This document shows, piece after piece, positions 25,230 through 38,990 of a DNA stretch of 64,000 nucleotides. The stretch's first letter is position 1. Each line of letters opens with the position of its first letter. Source of the stretch: Sipunculus nudus. Its lineage: Eukaryota; Annelida; Sipuncula; Golfingiida; Sipunculidae. The notes under the pieces are model-generated. The model made no database searches. It saw only the letters and a list, made by a program, of their open reading frames with translations, and was not told the DNA's origin. The stretch spans positions 18,455,079 through 18,519,078 of the forward strand of contig CM049307.1 in the NCBI GenBank assembly GCA_026874595.1, written 5' to 3'. A program made the translations under genes and the position numbers.

Positions 25230-25640
25230 TAGTAGGAACTGCCAGTAATCAAGCAGGAGCCAGTGATAGAATTTTATCACTAGAGAACTGGGGTGAGCAC
25301 TGAAACTCCCATGGATCATTATTGAACAGACTGGAGTCAGCACTGAATATACAGGAAGCATGATTAAGTGGCCTGAAGTAATCACAGTATCTGCAGACAG
25401 TACTGTCAGCTAACTAAAACAAAGTTACATTCCCTGGAAGGACTGGTCAGCTGGAGTCAAAATCTGAATCTGCAGGAAATATTAAAAGAAAACTGGAATC
25501 AGAATTTTATGTTGAGGAATCATTAGTTAGATGGAGTCAGCCCTGTATCTGCTGAGCTAACAGGGGTTTTGTGAACTAACAGGAGTAAAAACTCAAATCT
25601 GCAAGAAGCATTAAATTGGTAATTAAGATCACTGGAATAA
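25230..25640. repeat. Degenerate minisatellite of about 60 bp
   Basis: Recurring ACTGGAGTCAGCACTGAAT, TCTGCAGGAA and GCATTAA-like phrases at irregular spacing, heavily diverged. Confidence 0.5.
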
Positions 25641-26454
25641 AATCAAAATGAAATAGCATACAGCATTGGTGAGCTTATAGGGTATTTGTGATATCTAAAC
25701 ATTCAGCAGTGAATATGCTTAAAGTTACATAAACATTTGAAATACTGTGTATTAACTCGCCCTGTTATTTAATTTGACTGAATGCAAAAGTTTCACAGCA
25801 AAACCCGCCCAATACACAGACTTACAAACTCAATTAAGTTCACCTGTTTTGTACTTAATTATGATTCCCTGCAATAGTAAACAAAGTTCACATGTGTCTG
25901 TTTACAATAACAAGACTGAATGACCAGATAAGTAAAAAACAAATCCCAAACAAGGACCTGATGCAAAAAAAAGAAGCACTGGTAGAAAGCTTGAAAAATA
26001 TTGATTTGTGAAGTTGTGCAGTTCAGCCACAAGGTGGCATGTGTGCTATGTTTATCCTTTGCTCTACTGACAACATCTAGTGCAAGTTTATTTAAGAGTA
26101 AGTAAGAATATGCAAACAGTTTCAAAAATGAAATATTAGCAAATTCCAAAATATCTGAAAGGGCCAAATCACCTATTAACCTTTATAAACTAAAGGTAAT
26201 CTCTTGGAGCTTTTTATCTCACCTCTGCTTGTTTAGTTTATATCAAGAGTTTATAATATGTAGGGGTCCTGTGGTTACTATTTGTGCCCTGCTAACAGAC
26301 GACTGGACATACCGATGGCTGCACAGAAAACAGACAAAGTGTCATACCTATTCCTCAGTTGACTTTCAGTCAGCTGAGCTAATAACAAGTGACCCATGGG
26401 TCATGACGCTCAGCCCACTGACATGTTGACAATATGTCCTTGCACAGGAAACTA

Positions 26455-27635
26455 CCGTTTCCCCCCGTGGATAATCCGCTACCGTAGATAATCCACACCC
26501 CCATTTAGAGCAACAATTTCTGAGGAAAAACACATAACCCTGTGTATAATACGCAGCCTGCTTCTAGCCAAAATCTTGAATGCTACAATTTGTATTTGCC
26601 GTAGTCATCAAATGTTCACTGACTCCATGGGGGTAAACTTTGCCAGTCAGACCGACAAGTCTCTTAGAAGAAGATAGTTACACTTAAAATAGCAAAAAGG
26701 TTATTCTCCTTTAGCTGTCGAGTGTAAAAAAAGGTGCTGTCAAATGTGCAATACTGACTAGTACCTGTTTTAAGTAAGATATAATTTACTGGACAACCAC
26801 CTGTAAAATGCGAGCAAATTACGCCCACTTTATATTATATCAGTCCCTTTCCAAACTCCTTTATATTATCAATATATAAATGCTGTGAAAAACGACCACC
26901 TGGCTATTACAGATTACGAGTTTTTTTTCTTACCAAATTGTTATATTACTATTAAATTGACCTGCCTAATACCGGCACTTGTGCTTATCAAGCGCTGACC
27001 CGGTTGATTGCCCATGGGTGAAGTTGCGATCACCTGTATGGGCTCACCGTTTGTTCGATTGCACGTAAGTGGAGGTGCCCCTGATGTACAGCTGATCAAT
27101 CTGACCATGACGATGTACACAATAGGGTAACTAATTAACAAAGAAAACCACTAGGCAATAATTCCTCCCTTGGCTCAAGTTGTTTAGAAAGTAATTAAGT
27201 GTATCACAGATAATTTCCTAAGAGAATAAATGACCCGGCATAAAAACCCCAGTGTTGGTGCCAACTGCGCCATCTACCAACTGACAATGACATTAAATGA
27301 GATCAGCCAGACCATGCATCGTCATGCATATTTCAGTTCACAAATCATCAATGTTCTTCGGCTGTAACTACATTAATGGTATATTTAAGTATTTGAAATT
27401 ATGACAGTAAATAAAACCTATTATTATGTTTTTTTAAGCCTAATTTGATAAAGTTCAGTGTGTACACACTTCATTTGCATAAAATCCTTATTATCACTCA
27501 CCGTCTGCCCACTAAATGATGTCCAATGTGATGGGGAAAATAGTTTGGAATTATGCTTCCATGTATAATACGCACCTATGTTTTTTATTTCTATTTAATG
27601 GAGAAAAAGTGCGGTTTATCCACAGGGGAAAATGG
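26455..27635. mobile_element. Terminal-inverted-repeat DNA element with TA target duplication
   Basis: The left end CCGTTTCCCCCCGTGGATAA and the reverse complement of the right end CCATTTTCCCCTGTGGATAA match at 21 of 25 positions including the following CCGC. TA flanks both sides (26453-26454 and 27636-27637), as for Tc1/mariner/pogo elements. The 1.18-kb interior shows no transposase, so it is non-autonomous. Short TATAATACGC motifs recur inside both ends. Confidence 0.8.
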
Positions 27636-27649
27636 TAATTACAATAAAT

Positions 27650-29226
27650 TAGGTGGCATCATCATTCATGCATATTAGCTTAAGTTCATCAAGATCCATT
27701 AGCACACCAAATTTGACGACAATCCAACCAGCCTTTCCTGAGGAACCTGGCAATTTGTGTGTATTTTTCATTAATTCTGGAATGTTCAAACATACCCAAA
27801 AACTCTGAGAATATAGGTCTGTGACCCAATTTCAGGTTTTGAGGGGAGAACTTTAGAGGAACTCTCAGGATGCCAAGTGAGAAGATTCTGGGTCCAATGG
27901 TTATGATTTGTGCCCCACTTTGGTATCAAATTTTAAAATATTCTGTAATGTGCTTATAAGCCCCATTGCTCATAGAATATGGGTAAAAGAGACCTAATTT
28001 CAGGTTTCCAAGGAGACTTTTCATGGACCTCCCTGGATTTTAAGTTAGAAGATTTTAGGTCCAATGGTAATAATTTGTGCCCAATTTGGTATCAAATTTT
28101 CAATTATGCTAGGGGTGCTTATAAGCCCCATAGCTCAGAGAATATGGGTAACAGAGACCTTTTTTCAGGTTTCCAAGGATATTTTTCATTGACCTCCCTG
28201 CCCTGTCAATAAACGACCGCATCTTTGAAGGCCTCAAAAATAGAGAGAAAATGCATAAAAATTGGGAAAAATCCAGGTGGCGCCACCAGCTTGCAATAAC
28301 TGATGAAACACTCCATGATGAACATGCATGCAAAGAATTATGGCAATCAATGCACAATTTGTTAAAATACTAGAGCTTTTGTATCAAATGTTAAGTTATT
28401 CTTGGGGGTCTACTGAGCCCCATAGCTCAAAGAATATGGGTAACAGAGACCTAATTTCAGGTTTCCATGGAGATTAAAGGTCTCAAAAATAGAGAAAAAA
28501 ATCATTAAAAAATTGAAAAAATACAGGTGGCACCACCAGTCAGCTAGAACTGATGAAACACCCCATGATGAATATGCATGCATAGAATCAAGGTGATCAA
28601 TGAACTATTTGTTGAGATACCAGAGCTTTTGTATCAAATTTTAAGTTGTTCTTGGTGGTACTTCAAAGCCCTATAGCTCAGAGGTTATGGGTAACAGAGA
28701 CCTAATTCCAGGTTTTCAAGGAGACTTTTAATGGGCCTCCCTGCATGTCAGGATAGAAGATTCTAAGTCCAGTGGTTAAGATTTGTGCCCTGTTAAAATA
28801 TAACCGCATCTTTTAAGGTCACAAAAATAGAGAAAAAAATCGAAAAATATACAAATGGGGTCAACAGTCTACAGAAACTGATGGAACACTCCATAACCAA
28901 TATCCATGCAAAAATCATGGTGATCTATGCATTAGTTGTTCTGATACTTGAGCTTTTGTATCAAATTTTCCAGAATTCCGGGGGGGGGGGGGGGGGGGTA
29001 CTTCAGAGCCCCATAGCTCAAAGAATATGGGTAACAGAGACCAAATTCCAGGTTTTCAATGAGAATTTTCATGGACCCCCCTGGATTTAAGTTAGAAGAT
29101 TCCAGGTCCAGCAGTTACTATTTGTGCACTGTTAAAGGACAGACCGCCAGATGGTTGGATGGCCGGATGGACAACGGACAAAGGGCGATTGCTATAGCTC
29201 AGATGACTTACAGTCAGCTGAGCTAA
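27650..29226. repeat. Modular interspersed repeat with poly-G run
   Basis: Repeated modules contain AGCCCCATAGCTCAGAGAAT, ATGGGTAACAGAGACC, TTTCAGGTTTCCAAGGAGA and AGGTGGCGCCACCAG (near 27965, 28125, 28420, 28670 and 29010), at uneven spacing. A run of 19 G sits at 28980-28998. The right end reads GGGCGATTGCTATAGCTCAG and finishes TCAGCTGAGCTAATAA. It begins just past the right end of the TIR element. Confidence 0.7.
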
Positions 29227-29290
29227 TAATGAACCAGACTGTATCATATCTTAATACTGCCACAAGAATATCTATAACCTAAAAGCTTAC

Positions 29291-29406
29291 CTGCAATGGA
29301 AATTTCTTTTTCAACTGTTCCTAACACATTCTCTGCTATGCATTTGTAAAATCCCGAGTGGTTGGAGTTGAAATTCTTAATCTGTAGTCGAGAACCTTTT
29401 CTATAT
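29291..29406 (-). CDS. NRG-like: Ig domain exon B of the neuregulin-like gene
   Basis: This 116-nt exon has a pyrimidine-rich acceptor (CTGTCTTTTAG, ending at 29407) and a GTAAGC donor at 29290-29285. It enters in phase 2, completing a Gln codon with exon A, and leaves in phase 1. Its 38 codons form the second half of the Ig domain: the E-strand SRLQIKNF, then HSGFYKC with the F-strand Tyr-X-Cys signature, then IAENVLGT and the G-strand. The usual Asp of the D-X-G-X-Y-X-C motif is His here. The cysteine pairs with Cys23 of exon A, giving one complete domain of about 90 residues, normal for an I-set fold. Splitting one Ig domain over two exons with a phase-2 junction and phase-1 outer borders is common for Ig domains. 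Confidence 0.87.
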
Positions 29407-31891
29407 CTAAAAGACAGATAAATACAAGTATATCAGTAAGAGTCAGTCAAAGAAAACCCCATCTAAAAGCTAAACCAAAAATAATATTCACATAACTAGC
29501 TGTCTCTTTAATGACAACATAACAATTCCAACTGGTCATATAGATATCTGCCATCATGTGTTAGCAGATTTCTGGAAAGAGCTAACCCATAAAACATATA
29601 ATTTTATATAACATTCTCATATAATTAAGAATTACAACATGATATGGAAAATCAGATGGAATTTAGGAAAACAAATAAGAAAAACAATGAGGACATGATA
29701 TATTATAATATGGAATCTTCTAGTAATATGGAATCTTCAAGGAATATTGAATATTCAAGGAATTCTCAAAATAAACACTCACTCTCTTATGAAAAAAAAA
29801 ACCAGTTATGTTTAACAGAAATATATTATGCGGAGGATAAGGTTAGCAGTTCAACTGTGAGACTGACATATAATTTCATATTATGATTAGAAAGTCTAGC
29901 TGAATAAAGACTCTCTGGTATAACAGAAGAAAAAAATACCATCATGTCGCCAAAGGAATCGATCTGCAAAGAAAACAGAAGACGAAGCAGAAAATACAAT
30001 CTCTGCATGGCTGGAAAGTCTTCAAGTATTTCTGATTGTGACTGGCTAAAGATCAATGTCATCTATAAGAGGAGGCCAAAATCAGATCACAGGGGTCCTA
30101 AAGCAAACAACAACAGACTAACGACAGCAGACTATACAGGCCCCAGGCTGAATGCTATACTTTTATCCTGCAAGCAGAGATTGGGGATACTCCTCTCTTC
30201 AAGCAGCATGCATTAATAAGTATCAGAATGAAAGCTGCCCGTTAACAATGTGATTAATGATCTTCCTGTAAGCAATACATCTATCTGGCTGTCTCAGTTG
30301 CTGTCCCAGCCACAGTCAACACCAGGAAACAGCCAATAGCCAGGACAACGTTAATTAATGTCTCTTAAAAGGGCAAAAGATAATCATTCTCCATACCGGG
30401 TGCTCATATTTTTACTGAGCAGAAACCAAAGGTCTTTATGATCAAATTTGACAAGCATGGCTGTGCAAATATTATCAGACTTATTGTCCAAATTTGATAT
30501 AAATAAAAAAATTGCTTATATTTCTTTTGAAAACTAGTAACACTCATCATACCAGCCTGTTATGAATATTTTGTGAATGATTACATCATGATCAATTAAA
30601 GGTTTTCCTGTTAGGATTATTCCATTAAGATCATATTTTCCTCCAGTATAGATTATTTAACATCAAGTCTATTTTCCTTAAATTGATGTCACATCAGGCT
30701 TAACGACCAGTGATTTACCTCCATTAGTTATGGGGGTTACATCAATCTCATCCATGTCTGTTTATTATTCTTTCGGTCTCTTTAATTGCATGTCTCATCA
30801 AGGCACTTACATAAAAATGTGCAAGGAACAAATTGCTTGCTTAGACCTCATCAAGGCCTACAACCTCGTTAACTATTCACATGTGTGTCTTGAACCTTGT
30901 ATAGACTTTTCACAAGCCTATTTTTGCCCTTGTAAAGACTTTTCTTATAGACACATATACTGTGGTTGGCCTCATATTCTCGAGGCTGAAATTTTGCAAT
31001 TTCTTCATTTTGAACGTTTGTGAGGGTTTCATTTTTGCCACTGCACCATAATCTGTATTTGCATTTATTATAAAAATAAATATAAATCCCACAATACCTC
31101 ACTCAATACTGTATAGTCATTGTATTATGATCAGTGTCATATTTTGACCTGTTGATGTTTTGACAATTATTATTGCATGTATTGAAGGTTGTGATACCAT
31201 CTACATATTATGTTGTTGATTAACAAACCATATTTCCAGAGGTGTGAAAATTAATCCATTAGTGCAGATGCATCATACTCTCTTGTTCATCATAGAAAAA
31301 AGTGCAGCTTATTCCCAAGGGATTAATTTTTCGTGATTTCTTCCCATTTGCGAATATGATTAAATTAGAACCCTCGTGACACAAAGGCAACCACAGTATA
31401 CATATCCAGAGAAAGATCAAATGACTTCTTGAAAACATGGTGAAATGTATGTGTGACATCATGCTCTTCATCACAGTTGTGTGAATTAGTAATACCCATG
31501 CTATGCATGGTTTGGGGCAAACACATCAATCCGTACTGTGGTATCATGTTCCACCGGAAATCCGGAGATATGGAAAATCGCACAAATTGCAATACGCTAA
31601 TAATATATAAATCGATTATATATATGGTGTTATGCATAAACATACTGATTTCAATACATTGGACGGAGAATTTTTCGGATAAGTTGATATGATAAATGAA
31701 ATAATTTTTTAAATGAAAATATATACATAAATGTATTATGTTGAACATCGCTATTTAAAGTTGCTCTCCGATTTTTCTTGCAACAAAATGGCACTGTGTA
31801 AAAAGCTGGTGACACATCCCAACTTTTATTTGCTACCCATCAATGCATCCGTTTATTGCATTAATGTAAAAATATTGGAAACTATATTTTC

Positions 31892-33345
31892 AACTAGAAT
31901 ATGGGTAGTCAACAAGCGACTACGAGTATCCGCCAAAATCAGAGTGGAACATGTGAAGCATGGATTGAGTGGCAAAGGGAAATAGTGTGAGGTGTGTTGC
32001 ATATTAGCAGCGGAAATGTGTATGTAGGTTGCGCCACCTACTACAAATCCAGAAAGCTGTCAGAGCTGTATTAATATGCAAAATTTTAGGCAGAAAAGTC
32101 AAACCACTACATGTATACGAGTGATTTTATCCCACAGCAGAAAAACAGAAAGACTTGTGCAAAAATGGTGGCAGGTAGCACCACGAATTTTGTTTATGAT
32201 TAAGAGCTATGTGAGATCTATACACATGCAAAATTTCAGGGGGATATGTCAAACCATTCCTGAGATATAAACCTGAATGTCTGCAGTTTTAACAAATGTA
32301 GGTGGCGTGACCTGCCAAAAAAATTGAGAAAGCTATCTAAGATGTATAAACACACACAATTTCTAGGCAGATAAGTCAAATCACTACAGAGATATGAGTG
32401 ATTTTAGCCCACAGCAGACAAACAGACAGATGCTGTGCAAAAACGGTTGCAGGTGGCCCCTCCAGTATTGTGTATAATAAAGAGCTATGTGATATCTATA
32501 CACATGCAAAATTTTGGCCCAATTGGTCAAACGGTTCCCAATGTTATGAGCTTGAATGTCGGCAGTGTAAACTAGATTGTAGGTGGTGCCACCTGTCATA
32601 AAATCAAGAAAGCTGTCCAGGATGTATAAACCTGCAAAATTTTAGGCAGTTATGTCAAACCACTACAGAGATATGAGTGATATTAGCCCACAGCAGACAA
32701 ACAGACAGATGCTGTGCAAAAATGGTTGCAGGTGGTCCCTCCAGTATTGTGTATGATAAAGAGCTATGAGAGATCTATATACATGCAAAATTTTGGCCCA
32801 ATCGGTCAAAAGGTTCCCGAGATATGAGCTTGGATGTCTGCAGCATAAACTAGAATGTAGGTGGCGCCACCTGTCATAAAATCAAGAAAGCTGTCCAGGA
32901 TGTATAAAACTGCAAAATTTTAGGCAGATATGTCAATTAAACCACTGCTGAAATATGAATGATATAATCCCACTGCAGACAAACAGACTGACGCTGTGCA
33001 AACATGGTTGCAGGTGGTGCCACCATTTTTTTTGGTATTTTATATAGCTATCCAACAGCTACATTTGTACAAAAAACTTTCCTGATCAGTCAATAGTTCC
33101 CGAGAAATGTGGGTTTATGTATGGAAACAGACGCACAAATGGACGCTGGGCAGAGAGGAAAGGTCAGAGGTCAATACAAATTGGTTAGGCACCAGTTAAC
33201 ATGTGAACTGATAATTGGTGTAAGTTTTGGAAAAATCTGTCCAGTAGTCTCAGAGGAGTTCTCTGGAAACAAACACTGCGGCGGTGGCGGCAGCGGAACC
33301 CGGTCAAAAACATAGTATCCGCAAAACTTCATTTTGGCGGATACA
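31892..33345. repeat. Modular repeat copy 1 (about 278-bp units, inverted ends)
   Basis: Four modules start at GTAGGT-GGCGCCACC-like phrases (about 32024, 32298, 32579 and 32857), each with CATAAAATCAAGAAAGCTGT, ATGCAAAATTTTAGGCAG, GTCAAACCACTACAGAGATA and CACAGCAGACAAACAGACAG. TATCCGCCAAAAT at 31927-31939 is the exact inverse of ATTTTGGCGGATA at 33331-33343. A second copy lies at 54865-56033 in the same orientation. No transposase is seen. Confidence 0.85.
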
Positions 33346-36300
33346 ATTACACATGACACATACCTCTGGCAAAGATTATCAGCTGCAATCAACGCATGCA
33401 TGCGTTTATCGCAGACTTTGAGTCCTGCTCAATTTTTGCAATTAACGCACCCGTTAAACGCACAAGACGTGAAATCAGGGAATCCCTCACTTCCATTACC
33501 AATATATTAATATTAAAGTTCATTGAAGGGGAATAACTGTAGGGAAGCATCATCATGTCTATAACACTCAACATGAATCTAATTGTGTATCACTGAAAAA
33601 TAGCAACAATGCTTTTGATGCAATAAAACTTGACATTTAAAGTGGAAGCAAAAGAAAGCCTTATAAGCACGGGCGCCAGGACAATTATTTTTGTGAGGGG
33701 GATGGAGTCCTATCCCATATTAATTTAATTAAAACATAATTATTCGTTATATTTTACTGAAAAATTGAAATTACTCTCTTTTCTATTTAGAGTATTACCT
33801 AAATTGTTTATCAATGTCATATCTAGTGATCATATGTTAAACAATTCTTCATTGGGAATGTTACCTGTAAACATCAAATATGTGCCAAAATCACACTGCC
33901 TTTTATGCTTGAAAAAATCTCTTGTGTGACTTTGCCACAGAAACGTCTATGGTTATTAAATGTTATTTTTGAACTCTTTATGTGTAAGAAATGTAAAGTG
34001 ATTTCTTCATGTATAAATGGATCTAGTCCATGAGATTAAGGATATGTCTCCTGGATTACAGGCACTTCCTGTTTATTTCATGAAGGTAACCATGGAGCTC
34101 CTGCAGCTCAAAGACAAAACACATTTACACATTCCTTGTTATGCAAATCATGTTATGTAGCAAAATACCTCAAATTTACCTAGAGCTTTATGTTTCAATT
34201 TCAACAGTTAAATACTTACTTATAAAACACGTTACTCAGTATTTCAGTCAGAATATATATCTTCAGGGTTTAGGTAAAATAAACAACTTTGCTTTCAGTT
34301 AAAGGCATTTTATTGCTTATCACAGAGCAAGTCATATTTTTCTTTTACTATAGAAGAATTTTAACAAAATTATTTATTATTATGAAAGATTGATAAATTT
34401 TTCACAAATTACATATGAAAAACAATTATTGTCTGGAGTACATAGTTAAAATATTTATATTATATGACAAATATTATCAAAATATTTAAAACAAGATTTC
34501 TGGTTTCAAAATATACAGCAACTGGATTGTATTTAACAAAAAGAGTACTTAAAGCATGCAAGAATTGAAGACAGAAGAGCATTTCAAAAGTTAACATTGC
34601 ACCCTAAAGAATCAATAATAACATCACACTGTGTTCTGAAAATGTATGTTTCATCTGGATATTTGTGGGACAAGAACTAGCTAGGTACCACTTTCAGTGG
34701 TCCTCTGTATGGAAGCAATGAATAATTTATGTTTGGCCAAAGTATTCCTGTAGACTAGTTTGGAATGCCTCGTTAAACACACCCTTTGTGTACTGGATAC
34801 TAGGATTCAGATTCCCTTGGGGGTATCCCAGAAGCCCCAGCATATTTAACAGTAATTAACCTCCATCAATACTTGACATCTCTACCTGCAGGTCATCTTG
34901 GTGCTGCAGTGGGACTGTACATTCCTCAGTCTAATACCACTAAACATGTCTGTCTTCAGGCAGTTTGTCTGGTCACAGACACAAAAAACTTGGTTACCAT
35001 GAGTGTACGTAGCAGGAATCAATAGAGGCAACATGGGCAGCTAACTAAACGCTGGCTACGATCTTATTCACAAGCCGGAGGAAAGAAAATTGTTATCTGA
35101 TTAAAGCACGGACCTTGTGGCTCTTGCTAGCTGCCTGGACTGCTAATTATAACAGTCTACTTCATCGATTCATCAGCTCTGTTTCCTGATAGTTCTGCGT
35201 GATCAACAAGTTCTGCCCCCCCCCCCAACAAGCAAGCTTCCAGCTACTGTTACTCTGCCAATCAGCACAGCATGAACAGCTGTTGACAAGACAGTTCTAT
35301 TTCCTGTCAATGCTGTTGACATACTGAGACTGAGGGTCTGCCAGCACCATGGTCAGAGGCTGTTATTGCTGAAGTGAAAGTGTGCAGGACACTCAAGGCT
35401 AAGCCAGGGACTGTGAAAGACACAATTCAGTAATTGCTGCGGTCAACATTAATTTCACTACCAAACACGAAATGACATATTAATGACCCCAGTGGCTCTT
35501 ACCATGGGTTAATTAACTCCATGGGTGTTAATAGCTCATGGGCAAAAACAGCTTGTACTGAGCAAAACAACTGTATCCAGTTCAATGTTATAGCTTAGAC
35601 ATACATATGTTTAACTTATAGGTCATTGTAAGTGATCCTAGAGTTATGCCATTTCTACCAGCCGTTCTAATAAAAAAAAGTGTCCGCCAGAGTTTTTTTT
35701 AAATTCAGTGTGAGCTGAGTATTAGTTTATCAAGAGAAGATCAAGATCACATGTCGGACTTGTGACAAATACAGCATTAATATTCACTGACAGTAAAGTA
35801 GACAAATTGCCGACCAGAAGGGTTGAAGGAAAAAACTACATGTGAAAGGTGATAAACTCTGTTGCACACTTCATGTGCAAATTGTATGTTGCTTAATGCA
35901 GACCAAAAAGTTCAATGATATCAGAGAAGGACCATGAAATTAACAGGTTATATTTGAGCTCTCTCTTTGTCTCCCCATTGTTACTCATTATAATACCACA
36001 CAGTTCAGTTAGAGCTCTTCCTCTTGGTATATACTGGTATACTCAGTAATTTCAGATGATCTGTCTTTTCTATAACTGAACACCTTCTGCAGGCACCATT
36101 TCTCCCGCTACCTACTCTTGACACTTCTGACGTTCGCTCTGCATGTCTACAGACCTACTGACTCTGTCCTCTTGATATTCAGCCAATGTTTTGGCTGATC
36201 TAGCTGTTTATGCTGATATTCAGTGAGGCTGATTTTAGGAGCTGCATCTGTGGTATTATTCCTGCTGGTTTGCCTCATGTGAAGCTGCAGGAATCAAATT

Positions 36301-38469
36301 GATTATTCCATGGTCAAATATGACTTTAACCCTGGTGGAATCGTTCCAACAGTGAAGGCTGAACAGTCAGACCAACACCTCTCCAGGGACCATCCCTGGT
36401 TTGTCCTCATTTTAGCCCTGCTTCCTGCCTCCTCCCTATACTGCAGCAGCAGAGTCCGGACATTTATCAGTGCTGTCATTTCTCCTCACCAGCAAGCTAG
36501 ACGTTATACCCATAACAACATCATCTTTTTTGCTAGTTACACTGAATCAAGTACTTCAGGAAACAAACATTACTATGGCAAATGATTATCTAAATTTTCT
36601 TTACAGAAGATATCATTGCAGAAAAAGCTAATTGTTCATCTTTCCTTTTTTAATCAAATAAAACAAATTAATAGTAAAATTAGTCACACAAACAATTTTG
36701 ACTAGGTTGCCCTTTTCTGGGTAAAGACCAGACTGAAACTAGTCAATGTACCTTGAAAAACTGAATATACATAGGCATTTTATGTCTTACAATGTCCTTC
36801 ATTTTATAATGATTAAATTTATTATAAAAAAAATTAAATTACCCCCTGCTATTTTAAGCCTGTCTCATTTTATATACAATTAATATAAATTATAAAATAC
36901 TATATAAATTGTACTTTAAATTTGTCTATAATGAATGGCTATTCATGGCTTAATCTTTTTTCTGTTACATTCCTCTGTTTGTCATTTCTGACTATGAAAT
37001 TATATTCAAAACATGTAGATTACGTACGACTTGGATTAAACTTAAATTAATTTGTACAGATATTTGCCATAACGTGTGGGGACAGTGAGAAAAAATGCAT
37101 AACATACTAAATAAATCAATGTATGATGGCATTATGCATTATTTTTCATTCATTATAATTGTGTATAAATGTGTATATAGAAATATTCCACTCCTCAGAA
37201 TCAAGTATGTGTAAGGAAAAAGAGGAAACCTCATGAGTATGTGAGAGACAAGTCCTTGACTACTACAAATTGGACAGTGTGTGCACACTTCCTGTGAGGG
37301 ATCACATTCTTGTAACTCCCCCATATATGTCAAGACCGCCATTAAATTATCATAGAGCATTACTCAAATATCAGGCACAATAGATAAATACGTAGGAGTA
37401 TATGAGTGGGTGGAGGTACACTTCCCCAATTATTAAGACCAGTCCATTTTATACATGGAAGTCAACTTATCTTCCGCTGGCCTCTTATTGACTATTGGCT
37501 CTAGGCACACCCAGAATGTACTGAGTAGTTATCAGTTTACCTTGGTTATCTCAACACAGATCAAAATAACCCTTGTGTTAAAGTGCACCTTTTATAAGAT
37601 CAGTAGTTTGTAACTGCAATATATATGTTTATTCAATACTGGTATGTTTAATTTTTCTATCACTTGGCATAATAATTATATTTACCGGTATCCTTAATAT
37701 AAATCTAATCCACCTCATTCATTGCTTCCTGTACATTTTACTTTAAATCTGAATAACTGTATTTTTTCTAAAAGTATTCAAATATCATACACAGAGACCA
37801 TAAAAAGACTTTGAAACATTCTAAATGTCCACAGGCCTTATTTAAAGTCACATGCCAAAGTTACATTTAAAATTGCATTTTAATTTACAGATGATTAGAA
37901 CAGCCCCAAAAGACCATTATAGCCATATTCTATCTGATATGTCACTTGCATACAAAAAGAAACTTAATTTCTCTGACTTGATAAACAATGCAAATAGACA
38001 TTCATGCTATATTCACCTTCTTTCAGCCTGAGCTACATAGAACTTAACCTCCTGTTTACCATATCAGCCCTGAGATACAAGTATTTATGAGGTGTTAACA
38101 AATACAGGAGCTCTGTTTATGACAGTGTGTGTGAGCAGTCAACATAAAACAATAGCACATGTAATCTCAGGTATGCCAGTGTTCCCTCTGCTGTTCATAA
38201 TTTTGCAGTCTTTACATTCTTGGCACCTGGTATGCATTTTAGATTTTGTGTCCTTGATCAATTACTGTCATTCTAAACGCTTTACAAAATAGTCCACTGA
38301 AATACATTGTTCATGTATACAATACAAATGTATGTATACAATAAAGCTTTACTTATTTGACAAATGTGGTATTTATGGGGCATGGTCATTCTAAACATAA
38401 AGTAAACCTGTCTTACTAGACCTCCTGTCTAAAAGCATTCACAATGGATCTTATAAATGACCTGTTTAA

Positions 38470-38540
38470 TAAGACCATCTGCAAATTCAGACCACTTTTG
38501 GCCAGTCCCACAGGTGGTCTCATAAGTCATAACACGGGTT
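38470..38540. repeat. Palindromic repeat copy (second copy near 1271-1310)
   Basis: GACCACTT-TGGCCAGTCCCACAGGTGGTCTCATAA is shared with 1271-1310. Each copy can fold on itself through AGACCAC and GTGGTCT, suggesting the tip of a MITE. Confidence 0.6.
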
Positions 38541-38814
38541 TCACTGTATATTAGACACATCATTGATTGATATATAGAAAGATTTCTGGTTTATCATCAA
38601 CTGCTAATTAAAGATGATATATAGTGATTTACAATTTTATCACTGTTAGTTATTTGGTTAGTTTGTTTGGTAACACCTTGACCTTAAAAGTTACAATCAG
38701 ACTTTGTTTAAATTCTTTGGACAATTAAGTGATAAAGAAAGAGCAGTATATTATTTGTGGAGTTTACTGGATTAACATGTTATGTTTTTTAACTTAAATG
38801 TTGCCACTGTAATC

Positions 38815-38990
38815 TAGGTCAATTTGTTTACATCAAATTTTGATGAAGGCCACTTTAGTTCTGGTGGGAAGAGCTGACATGTGATGTAACCATTAAGCTG
38901 GTGAACTGTGAAACATGTGATCTCAGCTTGCATTAATTGACTTACATACCATACCCCAGAGTATGATCAAGAGTCCACTAATATTCTGTT
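38815..38990. repeat. Dispersed repeat pair, member 1
   Basis: The phrases TTCTGGTGGGAAGAGCTGAC, TGTGATGTAACCA, AACATGTGATCTCAGCTT and TGATCAAGA-TCC-TAATATTC line up with the stretch at about 48225-48395. An old interspersed repeat of unknown family. Confidence 0.55.

Larger units (their letters stand above)
22136..29290 (-). other. 7.2-kb intron between Ig exon B and spacer exon
   Basis: Intron with poly-C and AT tracts, a 95-bp duplication, a degenerate minisatellite, a TA-flanked inverted-repeat element and a modular repeat with a poly-G run. The first part, 22.1-24.1 kb, is unremarkable AT-rich sequence in which I see no further exon. Confidence 0.6.

Noticed and set aside
37139-37360. 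Cys-containing minus-strand frame (CTHCPICSS) that looks like a zinc-binding patch
   Set aside because: Too short and isolated, with no matching splice sites of the right phase.
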